64,000 nucleotides of DNA. Source: DATBGO01 sp050011895. Lineage in GTDB: Bacteria; Actinomycetota; Actinomycetes; Streptosporangiales; Streptosporangiaceae. Positions 51,300 to 59,540 of the stretch are shown piece after piece; the stretch's first letter is position 1, and each line of letters opens with the position of its first letter. The notes under the pieces are model-generated. The model searched no databases, was not told the DNA's origin, and saw nothing but the letters and a program-made list of their open reading frames with translations. Location of the stretch: positions 1 to 64,000 of the forward strand of contig JBEKIF010000008.1 in the NCBI GenBank assembly GCA_050011895.1, in the 5' to 3' direction. The position numbers were made by a program, and so were the translations under genes.

Positions 51300-53504
51300 A
51301 TGACTGAGAGCGCGGCGGGCAGGGCAGCGGGCGCAGCGGACAGAGCGAACGGCGCTGCGGGAACGACGGAAAGCACTCTCGCCGCACCGGCGAGCGCCGC
51401 TGGCCAGGTAACCGGTGCCCAGAATGCGGCGGTCCCGTTCGGCGCATGGCCCTCACCGATCACGGCGGCGGACGTCGCCCGGGGAAGCACGCATATCTCG
51501 TTTCCCATGGTGATCGGGGGCGACGTGTGGTGGCAGGAAGGACGGCCTGAGGAAGGCGGCCGGATCGCCGTCGTCCACCGCGGCCCTGGGGGCAGGAAGA
51601 CCACGCTGCTGCCCGCGCCATGGAGCGCGCGCACCAGGGTGCACGAGTACGGCGGGCTGTCCTTCCTCCCGGTCCCCCGCGCCACCGCCCCGTCGGCCTC
51701 AGCGAGCGGCGGCCGGTTGCCGCGCGGTCATGCCATCGCCTTCGCCAACTACGCCGACCAGCGCCTCTACGTAGCCGGGCCTGAAGTTGCCGAAGGTAAG
51801 CGGGCACCGCGGCCGCTCACGCCGGATCCGGCCAGCGCAGGCTGTGCGGCAGTCAACGGCTCTGGCGCAGCCGCGTTGCGCTACGCCGATTTCGTCCTCG
51901 CCCCGGACCGCACCGAGATCTGGTGCGTCCAGGAGCGGCATGATGACGGCAAGGTCAGCCGCGCTATCGTGGCGGTTCCGCTGGACGGCTCCGCCGCCGA
52001 GAACCCCGATGCGATCCGTCAGCTGGTCGCCGGCTCCGATTTCTTCGCGTTCCCGACTCCGTCGCCCGACGGCAGCCGGCTGGCCTGGATCTGCTGGAAC
52101 CACCCGCACATGCCGTGGGACGGCACCGAGCTTCGGGTCGCGCTGGTCGAGGACGGCATCCCGGGCAAAGGCAGGCTGGTCAAGGGCGGCCTGCGCGAGT
52201 CAGTGCTGGCGCCTGCCTGGCGGGACAACACCAGCCTGTACGTGGCCACGGACTGGACCGGCTGGTGGAATATCTACCAGGTGGGACTCACCGGTGAGCC
52301 GCCGCAGGCGCTGTATCCGGCTGAGGAGGAGTTCGCCGGGCCGCTGTGGCAGCTCGGGCGCAGGCCGTTCGCGGTGCTCGGCGACGGGCGGCTCGCGGTC
52401 CTGCACGGCCGCGGCGGCATGCGGCTCGGCCTGCTGGACCCGGAGACTTCTGACCTTACCGAACTGGACCTGCCGCTCAGCGTGTTCGAACCGGGTTTGT
52501 CCGCGGACGGCGCCCAGATAGTCGGCGCCGCCGGGGGGCCCACCGAGCCGCTGTCCGTTTTCCGGTTCGACGTGACCACGTCAAGGACCGAGATCCTGCG
52601 GCGGGAGTCCGGCGACATAGCTGACGCCAGCTACCTTCCGGTGCCGCGCCAGGTCGAGGTGGAAGGGCTGTTCGGCCGAATCGTGCACGCCCTGGTGTAC
52701 TCGCCGGCCAACCCGGACGTGGCGGCACCGCCGGGTGCGCAGCCGCCGTTCGTTGTGTGGGTGCACGGCGGCCCGACGTCGGCTTCGGTGGCGCTGCTCG
52801 ATATGGCGAAGGCGTTCTTCACCAGCCGGGGCATCGGGATCATCGACGTGAACTACGGCGGTTCCAGCGGCTACGGCCGGCTGTACCGGGAACGGCTGCG
52901 CCGCCAGTGGGGAGTGGTCGACGTCGAGGACGCCGTGGCGGCAGCCCGCTGGCTGGTGGACAACGGCCTGGCCGATGGCGGCCGGCTGGCGATCCGGGGT
53001 GGCTCGGCTGGCGGCTGGACGACCCTGGCCGCGGTGACAACCGGGGTCAGGGCGGGCCCTGTCTTCAAGGCCGCCGCGGCCTATTCCGGCGTCGCTGACC
53101 TGCAAGGTCTGGCTGAGCGGACACATGACTTCGAGTCACGGTACCTGGACGGGCTGATCGGCCCGCTGCCAGGTTTCGACGCCGTCTACGCCGAGCGCGC
53201 CCCGGTCGGTCACGTCACGGAGGCCACCTGCCCGATCTTGCTGCTCCACGGCCTTGATGACCCCATCGTGGCACCGCAGCAGGCCGAGAGCATCGCTGCC
53301 GATCTGGCCGCGCACGGCATCCGCCACGCCTACCTGGCTTTCGAGGGCGAGTCGCACGGGTTCAGGAAAGCCGAGACGATTGCCGCCGCGCTTGAGGCGG
53401 AACTGTCGTTCTACGGCCAGATCCTCGGCTTCACGCCGCCAGGCATCCCGGAGCTGGCGCTGACGGCCGGCTCAGGCAAGCACCCGGCGGCCTCCCGCCG
53501 CTAG
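51300..53504 (+). CDS. S9-family (prolyl oligopeptidase-type) peptidase
   Basis: The 734-residue serine peptidase has an N-terminal beta-propeller-like region (TPSPDGSRLAWICWNHPHMP near residues 245-265) and an alpha/beta-hydrolase end. The nucleophile is in RGGSAGGWTT near 566-575, the Asp in LLLHGLDDPIVAP near 645-657, and the His in FEGESHGFRKAE near 681-692. Members cleave dipeptides or acylated N-termini. No signal peptide is evident, so it is probably cytosolic. I chose the ATG at 51300 because the upstream ATG at 51249 has no binding site; both are weak. It is convergent with rny. Confidence 0.9.
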   Translation: MTESAAGRAAGAADRANGAAGTTESTLAAPASAAGQVTGAQNAAVPFGAWPSPITAADVARGSTHISFPMVIGGDVWWQEGRPEEGGRIAVVHRGPGGRKTTLLPAPWSARTRVHEYGGLSFLPVPRATAPSASASGGRLPRGHAIAFANYADQRLYVAGPEVAEGKRAPRPLTPDPASAGCAAVNGSGAAALRYADFVLAPDRTEIWCVQERHDDGKVSRAIVAVPLDGSAAENPDAIRQLVAGSDFFAFPTPSPDGSRLAWICWNHPHMPWDGTELRVALVEDGIPGKGRLVKGGLRESVLAPAWRDNTSLYVATDWTGWWNIYQVGLTGEPPQALYPAEEEFAGPLWQLGRRPFAVLGDGRLAVLHGRGGMRLGLLDPETSDLTELDLPLSVFEPGLSADGAQIVGAAGGPTEPLSVFRFDVTTSRTEILRRESGDIADASYLPVPRQVEVEGLFGRIVHALVYSPANPDVAAPPGAQPPFVVWVHGGPTSASVALLDMAKAFFTSRGIGIIDVNYGGSSGYGRLYRERLRRQWGVVDVEDAVAAARWLVDNGLADGGRLAIRGGSAGGWTTLAAVTTGVRAGPVFKAAAAYSGVADLQGLAERTHDFESRYLDGLIGPLPGFDAVYAERAPVGHVTEATCPILLLHGLDDPIVAPQQAESIAADLAAHGIRHAYLAFEGESHGFRKAETIAAALEAELSFYGQILGFTPPGIPELALTAGSGKHPAASRR

Positions 53505-53550
53505 CCGTCAGCCCGATGCCGGGTGCTGCCGCGCGGCCCCCGGCTAGCGG
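53498..53550. terminator. shared bidirectional terminator with both stop codons in the stem
   Basis: CCGCTAGCCG (53498-53507) and CGGCTAGCGG (53541-53550) form a perfect 10-bp stem. The S9 peptidase stop TAG (53502-53504) lies in the left arm and the rny stop (53544-53546) in the right arm. A single hairpin can end transcription from both directions. Confidence 0.6.
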
Positions 53551-55175
53551 GCAAACTCGATGGCCCGTGACTCACGGACGACGGTGACCCGGATCTGGCC
53601 AGGGTAGGTCAGCTCCTCCTCGACCTGCTTGGCCACATCGCGGGCGATCACCTGCGCCTGGATGTCGTCGACGTCCTCGGGCTTGACCATGACCCGGATC
53701 TCCCGGCCGGCCTGCATGGCGAAGACCTTCTCGACGCCCGGCTGGGACCGCGCGATCTGCTCGAGCCGTTCCAGCCGCTTGATATAGGCCTCCAGCGATT
53801 CCCTGCGCGCGCCAGGGCGGCCGCCGCTGATCGCGTCCGCCGCCTGGGTCAGGACCGCCTCCACCGTCTTGACCTCGACCTCGTTGTGATGCGCCTCGAT
53901 GGCGTGCACCACGTCATCGGACTCGCCGTACCTGCGGGCGATCTCCGCTCCGATCAGGGCATGGCTGCCTTGCACCTCGTGCGTCAGCGCCTTGCCGATG
54001 TCATGCAGCACCGTGCAGCGCTTCATCAGCACCGGGTCCAGGCCAAGCTCGCTGGCCATCATCCCGGCGATATGCGCGGACTCCACCAGATGCTTGAGCA
54101 CGTTCTGGCCGTAAGAGGTGCGGTAGCGCAGCCGGCCAAGCAGGTTGGTCAGCTCCGGGTGCAGGTCGGTGATACCCACATCCACCAGGGCGTCCTCACC
54201 CGCCCGCACGCAGAGCTGCTCGATGTCGGCCCTGCTCCGCTCGTAAGCCTCCTCGATCCGCTGCGGGTGAATCCGGCCGTCGAGGACCAGCCGCTCGAGC
54301 GTCAGCCTGCCGACCTCGCGGCGCACCGGATCGAAGCACGAGAGCAGTACCGCCTCAGGTGTGTCATCGATGATCAGGTTGACACCGGTGACGGTCTCGA
54401 AGGCCCTGATGTTGCGGCCCTCCCTGCCGATGATGCGGCCCTTCATCTCGTCCCCGGGCAGGTGCAGGACCGACACCACGGACTCGCTGGTCTGCTCGCT
54501 GGCTACCCGCTGGATGGCGAGAGTGACGATCTTACGGGCCCGTTTCTGCCCCTCTTTCTGGGCCTCGTCCTCGATTCCCCTGACGATCAGCGCCGCCTCA
54601 CGCTTGGCCTGATTCTGGATTCCCGCCACCAGCTCCAGCTTCGCGGCCTCCGCGGTCAGACCTGCGGCCCGTTCCAGCACCTCGCGGCGGTCTTCATCGA
54701 GACGGTCAAGGCCCGCCCGCTGGGCGTCGAGGCCCTGCCTGACCCGGTCGAGGTCGGCAGCCCGCTGCTCGAGGATGCGCGCCTCCTCATGAGTCCGCTG
54801 CTCGCGTTTGGCCAGCCTGTCCTCCCGGCGCTCCAGGTCGCCGCGGAGCTGCTTGATCTCGTCCTTGACCGCCCGGATTTCCTCCTCGACCTCGCGCCGG
54901 TCCTCGGCCGCCTGCTGCGCGGCCTGCTCGGCCTTGCGGACGATGGCCTGAGCGTCCGACTCGGCGCTGGCGCGCAGCCGCTCGGCTTCCTCGGCGGCCC
55001 CCGCCAGCTGCTGCGGCGTTGCCGCAGCCGGCCGCAGGCTCGCGGTATCTCTCTCGCTATCTCTTTCGCTGCTCGGCACCGGCGTTTTGGCCGGGGCTCT
55101 CCGGAGTACGAAAACGAGCGCAAACAGAGCGGCGACGAGCCCGATCGCCAGTACGAGCACAATCCCGTTACTCAC
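53544..55175 (-). CDS. rny: ribonuclease Y
   Basis: RNase Y is a membrane-tethered endoribonuclease that starts mRNA decay. The 543-residue protein has an N-terminal membrane helix (VSNGIVLVLAIGLVAALFAL), a long coiled coil (about residues 50-215), a KH domain with GRIIGREGRNIRAFE near 245-259, and an HD domain with HDIGKALTHE near 390-399. The GTG at 55175 follows AGAGG. The Ser/Arg/Asp-rich linker after the helix is variable. It is convergent with the S9 peptidase gene. RNase Y is less common in actinobacteria than RNase E/J, though present in several orders. Confidence 0.95.
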   Translation of the reverse strand: MSNGIVLVLAIGLVAALFALVFVLRRAPAKTPVPSSERDSERDTASLRPAAATPQQLAGAAEEAERLRASAESDAQAIVRKAEQAAQQAAEDRREVEEEIRAVKDEIKQLRGDLERREDRLAKREQRTHEEARILEQRAADLDRVRQGLDAQRAGLDRLDEDRREVLERAAGLTAEAAKLELVAGIQNQAKREAALIVRGIEDEAQKEGQKRARKIVTLAIQRVASEQTSESVVSVLHLPGDEMKGRIIGREGRNIRAFETVTGVNLIIDDTPEAVLLSCFDPVRREVGRLTLERLVLDGRIHPQRIEEAYERSRADIEQLCVRAGEDALVDVGITDLHPELTNLLGRLRYRTSYGQNVLKHLVESAHIAGMMASELGLDPVLMKRCTVLHDIGKALTHEVQGSHALIGAEIARRYGESDDVVHAIEAHHNEVEVKTVEAVLTQAADAISGGRPGARRESLEAYIKRLERLEQIARSQPGVEKVFAMQAGREIRVMVKPEDVDDIQAQVIARDVAKQVEEELTYPGQIRVTVVRESRAIEFAR

Positions 55176-55267
55176 AGCTCGCCTCTTCCCGCTTAAGGGC
55201 TCGGCGGCACCGCCGTCCGGCGCCACGCGCGTGCCCTGCAGCGAGGAATACTGCGCGCCTGCGAACC

Positions 55268-55329
55268 ACCGGCCAGTGCGACCGGCCAGTGCGACCGGCC
55301 AGTGCTACCGGCCATTGCGACCGGCCAGG
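55268..55329. repeat. 13-bp tandem repeat in the rny leader region
   Basis: About five units of ACCGGCCAGTGCG (with ACCGGCCAGTGCT and ACCGGCCATTGCG variants) run at 55268, 55281, 55294, 55307 and 55320. The gap 55176-55833 has no gene that I can support. It also holds the three stem-loops listed next. Confidence 0.85.
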
Positions 55330-55565
55330 CTGGCCTGCCCTAGCCGAAGCCGGGCGGCCGGTACGGAACCTCCAATCTCATCCCTGCCGCGAGCCGGCGG
55401 CCGGCGGCCGCCGCGTTACCGGACTGGCTGACCCTTCCGCGGTCTCGCTGGCCTGCAAACCGCCCGGCCCAACTCCCGTCCGGTGCGCCGTCCAGCAAAA
55501 GCCAGGCCAGCGCCGCCGTTGGTGCGCCCGGAGCTGGCCGAAGGCCTGCTCCGGGCAGCCCCGAA

Positions 55566-55591
55566 TCCCGCCAGGCCAACGCCTGGCGGGA
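55566..55591. terminator. perfect 11-bp stem-loop in the recX/rny gap
   Basis: TCCCGCCAGGC-CAAC-GCCTGGCGGGA is an exact 11-bp stem with a 4-nt loop. It lacks a T-run. It may stop read-through from recA-recX toward rny, or lie in the rny leader. Confidence 0.55.
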
Positions 55592-55712
55592 CCGGACGCC
55601 GACCGTCGCGCGACCGCCATGACAAACGTTCACGGCCTTCCGGCCGCCCGGAACGGATGATCCGCTCCGATGCCGCCCGGTGCCGGTAACTAATCTCGCT
55701 CACCTCAGTTGA

Positions 55713-55757
55713 TCCGCCCTCACGGAGAAAAACCTCGCTGCCGTGAGGTTAAGCGGA
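55713..55757. other. two-part stem-loop CCTCACGG / CCGTGAGG
   Basis: CCTCACGG (55718-55725) pairs perfectly with CCGTGAGG (55741-55748), extended by TCCGC (55713-55717) and GCGGA (55753-55757) across a 4-nt TTAA bulge. It could be an RNA structure or operator upstream of rny. Confidence 0.45.
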
Positions 55758-55809
55758 GATAACGATTTGGGCAAGCAACGCATCCGTGCTCTTCGGCACC
55801 GGGCCCTGA

Positions 55810-55830
55810 GCCGGGCCCGCTGAGCCCGGC
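55810..55830 (-). terminator. hairpin directly after recX
   Basis: GCCGGGC (55810-55816), a 7-nt loop, and GCCCGGC (55824-55830) end three bases before the recX stop codon in the genome, so immediately downstream of the recA-recX transcript. A likely terminator without U-tract. Confidence 0.55.
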
Positions 55831-55833
55831 AGG

Positions 55834-56445
55834 CTAGTCGATCTCACTCAGCTCAATCCCGGCGTCCGCGGGGTCGAGGCCCTCTTGCTCAAGGGCTTCC
55901 CGCACCACCCGGTAGGCCAGCGCCTGCGAGTAGCCCTTCCGGGCGAGCAGGCCGGCCAGCCGCCGGATCCGCGCGGGCAGCGGCTGACCGCGGGTGCCTG
56001 CCAGCCGCCCGTCGACCAGCGCCCGCGCCGTCGCGGCCTCCTGCCCCGGACCGAGCTGGCCGACCGCCGCCTCGATATCCGCCGGTGGCACGCCCCGGTG
56101 CCGCAGCTCGGCGGCCAGCGCACGGCCGGACAGGCCCCGGCCGTGATGCCGGGACTCCACCCATGCGCCGGCGAACAGGGCGTCGTCGATCAGCTTCGCC
56201 TCGGTGAAGCGGCCCAGCACCGCCTCGGCCGCCTGCTGAGGCACCCCGCGCCGCCGCAGCTCGGTGGCCAGCTGAGCCCTGGTCCTGGGCGCCGCGGTCA
56301 GCAGCCGCAGGCAGATCTGCCGCGCAATAGCCTCCGGGTCGGCGTCCGGGCCCAGATCCCGGTCCGGGTCCCGTGGGCCCGGGCCCGGGCTCACGGGATC
56401 ACCGGACCTTCCGCGGCCCCCCGGCCGCGCCCGGCTAGCTGGCAC
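55834..56445 (-). CDS. recX: regulatory protein RecX
   Basis: RecX binds RecA filaments and limits recombination. The 203-residue protein has an N-terminal Pro/Asp-rich stretch (about 40 residues, PGPGPRDPDRD) and three-helix repeats from ARQICLRLLTAAPRTRAQLA onward. The YSQALAYRVVREAL region near 170 is typical. The GTG at 56445 overlaps the recA stop by 11 nt, so expression is coupled; a later GTG at about 56394 is possible. Confidence 0.94.
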   Translation of the reverse strand: MPASRARPGGRGRSGDPVSPGPGPRDPDRDLGPDADPEAIARQICLRLLTAAPRTRAQLATELRRRGVPQQAAEAVLGRFTEAKLIDDALFAGAWVESRHHGRGLSGRALAAELRHRGVPPADIEAAVGQLGPGQEAATARALVDGRLAGTRGQPLPARIRRLAGLLARKGYSQALAYRVVREALEQEGLDPADAGIELSEID

Positions 56446-58642
56446 CGCCCGGGACCACGGTCAGCCCGCCCGACGATCCGGTGCCGGCCGCCGGGCCAGT
56501 CGCGTCCTGGTCGAGGCGCGGGCCGACGCCCAGCTTCTCCTTGATCTTCTTCTCGATCTCGTTCGCCAGGTCCGGGTTATGGCGCAGGAAGTTCCGTGCG
56601 TTCTCCTTGCCCTGCCCGAGCTGATCGCCCTCGTAGGTATACCAGGCGCCGGACTTACGGACGATCGTCTGCTCCACGCCCAGGTCGATCAGGCTGCCTT
56701 CCCGGCTGATCCCGATGCCGTACAGGATGTCGAACTCCGCGACCTTGAACGGCGGGCTGCACTTGTTCTTGACCACCTTCACCCGGGTCCGGTTACCCAC
56801 CGCGTCGGTGCCGTCCTTGAGCGTCTCGATGCGCCGGATATCCAGCCGGATTGACGCATAGAACTTCAGCGCCTTCCCGCCGGTGGTGGTCTCGGGACTG
56901 TTGTGGACCACGATCCCATCGGCAAGGTAGTTATGCGATCCTTCGACCTCGATGTCGTAGCGGCTCTTCTTCTGGTGGTCGGACCGGGCCCGGATGTCGA
57001 GCACCCGGGCCGGGACCGGGCGGATGACGGGCTCGACGAACTCCGGCGTAACCGCGAACTGTCCCCGGAACCGCGGCAGCAGCTTGTAGTCCATCGAGGG
57101 GTGGATGTAGGGAGCCACCATCGCCTGGAACTTCGCCGACGCGGCCGTGGTGAACATCAGGGTCGCTATCTTTCGCGCCCCGGCGGCACGCAGCCTGACG
57201 TCCAGCCCGTGGGTGTCCCGCAGATACTCAAGCAGCCGCTCGCGCGAGCCCGGGCTGAACGCCTCGACACAAATCTCGATCCGGCCCGAGCCGCCCTGTG
57301 TCCTGGCCTGGACTCCCTTGGACCGGACCGTGAAGCCGCCGTCGTCCATGTACCAGACCGCGAGGGCGAGCGGCGTGAGGACCTTGAGGTACTCCCAGGT
57401 CAGGTGCTTCTTCCCGTCGCCTTGATAGACCACCCCGCGTAGCTCGCCCAGCTCGCCGAGCGGCGCGAAGTCCGCGAAGACCGCGCCTTTGGCATTCACC
57501 GTCCTGCAGTGGGCGATGTTCGCCAGCAGGGAGACCTTCCAGTCCAGGTAGGCCGCCTGCTCCGCGCCGTGCCCCATCCGGAAGCGCGCGCTCGCGTCGT
57601 CCCGGCGGACCGGCTCGGACAGGTTGCCATCACCCATGACGCTTCCGAGGATCAGCTGCCACTGCGACGGGCTGAGCAGGTGCGGCTGAGCGAGCATGAC
57701 GCGATCGCCGACGGCGATCTCGCCGGCCTCACGCCAGCCTCCGGGAGTGCGCACCAGATGATTCCGGGTGAGATCCATGATGGCCCGGCCATGTCCTGAA
57801 CCGCCCCCGGACCGCTCGACCACGAAATGCAGGAACTCGTCGGTGGCGCCGTTATTGAACCAGTTGACAATCTTCTTCGGCACGACCTTGCCGAGTTCCG
57901 GGTCATAGGACAGGACCTCGACCTGCATTTTCTCGTCAACAATCTTGCCTATCTGCTCCCGGCTGCCATCGGCAAGAATTACATTTGTATTCGAGGAAAT
58001 GCAGCCGAACATTACTCCGATCTTTTCCCGCAATTGGTTAATGAATATTGCGGTGGTCTTAGTCTGGTTCAGCGCGCCGGCGATCTTGCGTAGTGCCTGG
58101 GACATGAGCCTGGCCTGGAGGCCGACGTGGCTGTCCCCCATCTCGCCCTCGATCTCGGCCCGCGGCACCAGCGCGGCCACCGAGTCGATCACGATGACGT
58201 CGATGGCGCCGGACCTGATCAGCATGTCGGCGATCTCCAGCGCCTGCTCGCCGGTGTCCGGCTGGGAGACCAGCAGCGCGTCGGTGTCGACGCCGAGCTT
58301 CTTCGCGTAGTCGGGGTCGAGGGCGTGCTCGGCGTCGATGAACGCGGCGATACCGCCGGCCTTCTGCGCGTTGGCCACCGCGTGCAGGGCCAGGCTGGTC
58401 TTGCCGCTGCTCTCCGGCCCGTAGATCTCGACGATCCGGCCGCGGGGCAGGCCGCCGATGCCGAGCGCCGCGTCGAGTGAGATGGATCCGGTCGGGATCA
58501 CCTCCACCGGGGCCCGGGTATCGTCGCCGAGCCGCATGACCGAGCCGCGGCCAAACTGGCGCTCGATCTGGGCGAGTGCGGTTTCCAGGGACTTCTCCCG
58601 GTCGCCGGGCTTGGTGCCGCCCGCCCTGTCGTTCGGTGCCAT
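56435..58642 (-). CDS. recA: recombinase RecA precursor with intein
   Basis: RecA forms filaments on single-stranded DNA for strand exchange and for LexA cleavage. The 735-residue precursor contains extein residues 1-213, a 368-residue intein, then the remaining 154 extein residues, giving a mature RecA of 367. Walker A is GPESSGKT near 75-82. The junction is MFG|C at one side and HN|SPETTTGG at the other, so splicing would restore the conserved MFGSPETTTGGKAL. The ATG at 58642 follows GGGAG; upstream in-frame sequence is not RecA. Both an SOS box and a RecA-NDp-type promoter lie upstream. recX overlaps the stop. Confidence 0.97.
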   Translation of the reverse strand: MAPNDRAGGTKPGDREKSLETALAQIERQFGRGSVMRLGDDTRAPVEVIPTGSISLDAALGIGGLPRGRIVEIYGPESSGKTSLALHAVANAQKAGGIAAFIDAEHALDPDYAKKLGVDTDALLVSQPDTGEQALEIADMLIRSGAIDVIVIDSVAALVPRAEIEGEMGDSHVGLQARLMSQALRKIAGALNQTKTTAIFINQLREKIGVMFGCISSNTNVILADGSREQIGKIVDEKMQVEVLSYDPELGKVVPKKIVNWFNNGATDEFLHFVVERSGGGSGHGRAIMDLTRNHLVRTPGGWREAGEIAVGDRVMLAQPHLLSPSQWQLILGSVMGDGNLSEPVRRDDASARFRMGHGAEQAAYLDWKVSLLANIAHCRTVNAKGAVFADFAPLGELGELRGVVYQGDGKKHLTWEYLKVLTPLALAVWYMDDGGFTVRSKGVQARTQGGSGRIEICVEAFSPGSRERLLEYLRDTHGLDVRLRAAGARKIATLMFTTAASAKFQAMVAPYIHPSMDYKLLPRFRGQFAVTPEFVEPVIRPVPARVLDIRARSDHQKKSRYDIEVEGSHNYLADGIVVHNSPETTTGGKALKFYASIRLDIRRIETLKDGTDAVGNRTRVKVVKNKCSPPFKVAEFDILYGIGISREGSLIDLGVEQTIVRKSGAWYTYEGDQLGQGKENARNFLRHNPDLANEIEKKIKEKLGVGPRLDQDATGPAAGTGSSGGLTVVPGGAS
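56900..58003 (-). mobile_element. RecA intein with LAGLIDADG homing endonuclease
   Basis: The 368-residue insertion starts with Cys (intein residue 1, CISSNTNVILADG) and ends VVHN before Ser, the classic Cys1/Asn/Ser+1 splice site. Block B is visible as LTRNHLVRTPGGW near residues 78-90. DOD motifs are LGSVMGDGNL near 119-128 and LAVWYMDDGGFT near 213-224. Splice blocks F/G are in YDIEVEGSHNYLADGIVVHN. It closely resembles, from memory, the inteins of Mycobacterium leprae-type RecA rather than the M. tuberculosis insertion. Both endonuclease motifs keep an Asp, so it may still home. Codons in the first part are AT-rich (ATA, ATT, AAT). Confidence 0.95.
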
Positions 58643-58797
58643 GTGAACTCCCGTGGGATCAGAGGCTTCTGCCGTATCAGCCTGTGCCGCTGGCCGCCGC
58701 GCCGTAAAGCCGGGCTGCCAGGCCACTTCTATGCGGTTGTCCGTGCCATCAGGCCAGATGAAAAGCCGTCAGGCCAGATGAAGAACTGTCGGAGCTG

Positions 58798-58820
58798 ACG
58801 CTACGCGTAGCTGCCGACAA
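58798..58820 (-). promoter_or_regulatory. RecA-NDp/PafBC-type DNA-damage promoter of recA
   Basis: On the recA strand, TTGTCGGCA, eight bases and TAGCGT (58820 to 58798) match the actinobacterial pattern TTGTCRGTG-N8-TANNNT, the LexA-independent DNA-damage promoter driven by PafBC. It lies 156 bp upstream of recA and about 66 bp downstream of the SOS box. Two 18-bp near-copies of GCCATCAGGCCAGATGAA at 58745 and 58765 follow in the leader. Confidence 0.75.
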
Positions 58821-58885
58821 TTCCGCGCCCTCGCGGCGCACCGCGCTGCCAGGCCGTCAACGGTCGTCAGTAGCAGCACTCTAGA

Positions 58886-58899
58886 CGAACAACTGTTCG
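58886..58899. promoter_or_regulatory. LexA SOS box upstream of recA
   Basis: CGAACAACTGTTCG is a perfect palindrome matching the actinobacterial LexA site CGAAC-N4-GTTCG. It lies 244 bp upstream of the recA start and defines the LexA-controlled, distal promoter. The gap 58643-59039 contains this site, the RecA-NDp promoter and no gene. Confidence 0.93.
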
Positions 58900-59039
58900 A
58901 TCATGAAGCCGACACGCCTACACGGTCGAAATCGACTCACCACCCCGCCGAACGCGTCCCTGGCGCAGCCCCCGCCGACCTGGCAGTCGACGCGCCCTGG
59001 CGCAGCCCGCCGGCCTGGCAGTCGACAAGTCCGCCCGCG

Positions 59040-59234
59040 TCAGTGCCGCCGCTCTGGGATGTCGAAGGTCTCGCAGACCGCCCGCCAGACGACTTTCGCG
59101 TCCTCTCCGTCGGCCAGCGCCTGGTCGACGGTACGGCCGCCGAGAATCGTCAGCACGTGATCCTTGGCAACGCTGTAGGCGTACGCGTCGCCGAACTGCG
59201 CGCGCATCCGCTCCCAGAAGGTAGTGAGCTGCAC
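59040..59234 (-). CDS. DUF3046 protein
   Basis: The 64-residue protein (MQLTTFWERMRAQFGDAYAY...TILGGRTVDQALADGED...VWRAVCETFDIPERRH) matches the small DUF3046 family found beside recA/recX in actinobacteria. Function is not defined. The GTG at 59234 has a weak site. It is transcribed on the recA strand, separated from it by the promoter region. Confidence 0.88.
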   Translation of the reverse strand: MQLTTFWERMRAQFGDAYAYSVAKDHVLTILGGRTVDQALADGEDAKVVWRAVCETFDIPERRH

Positions 59235-59355
59235 GGCGCCAGGCTACCGGCGCGACGCGCCGGCCCGGACGGCCCGGGCCGGGGCAGCCGGGCCGGGGCA
59301 GCCGGGCCGGTGGCCAGCCAGCGGAGCCTAGCGAGCAGCGGATGGAAGCGCGAGC

Positions 59356-59384
59356 TTGCGTCAAGCGGGGGGCGACTCTACTGT
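59356..59384 (+). promoter_or_regulatory. predicted promoter of the sulfite reductase cluster
   Basis: TTGCGT (59356-59361), a 17-bp spacer and TACTGT (59379-59384) form a sigma-70-type promoter on the plus strand. The expected start of transcription is about 40 bp before the leader peptide GTG. Prediction by pattern only. Confidence 0.55.
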
Positions 59385-59430
59385 CAAAAGCAGACGTCAT
59401 GAGCGCTAGCGCGCCAGCGAGGAGACTGCT

Positions 59431-59529
59431 GTGACCCGCACCGCCGGATACCGCCAGCTGATCCTGGTATCCCGGCGCCACGTGGACCTGCTCTTTGTCT
59501 CCAGCGCCGTCTGTCCGCCCTGCTGCTAA
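59431..59529 (+). CDS. sulfur leader peptide (32 aa) upstream of sulfite reductase
   Basis: A GTG with GAGGAG seven bases upstream opens a 32-codon ORF whose core is SRRHVDLLFVSSAVC and whose end is PPCC before a TAA. The R-R-H-V-D-L...S-S/A-x-C motif is the hallmark of the actinobacterial leader peptides placed before sulfur-assimilation genes. Three cysteines in the last five codons (C28, C31, C32) suit a tRNA-Cys-dependent attenuation switch. A stem-loop follows before the structural gene. A related ORF precedes the TauD cluster at 16363-16443. Confidence 0.85.
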   Translation: MTRTAGYRQLILVSRRHVDLLFVSSAVCPPCC

Positions 59530-59540
59530 TCCAGCCAGCT

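Noticed and set aside
55413..55640. Small genes in the recX/rny gap
   Set aside because: Several short frames exist, but they have no ribosome sites, no recognisable domain and run through repeats and hairpins.
56900..58003. Frameshift or pseudogene in recA
   Set aside because: The frame is open throughout and the inserted part has complete intein motifs with matching splice residues.
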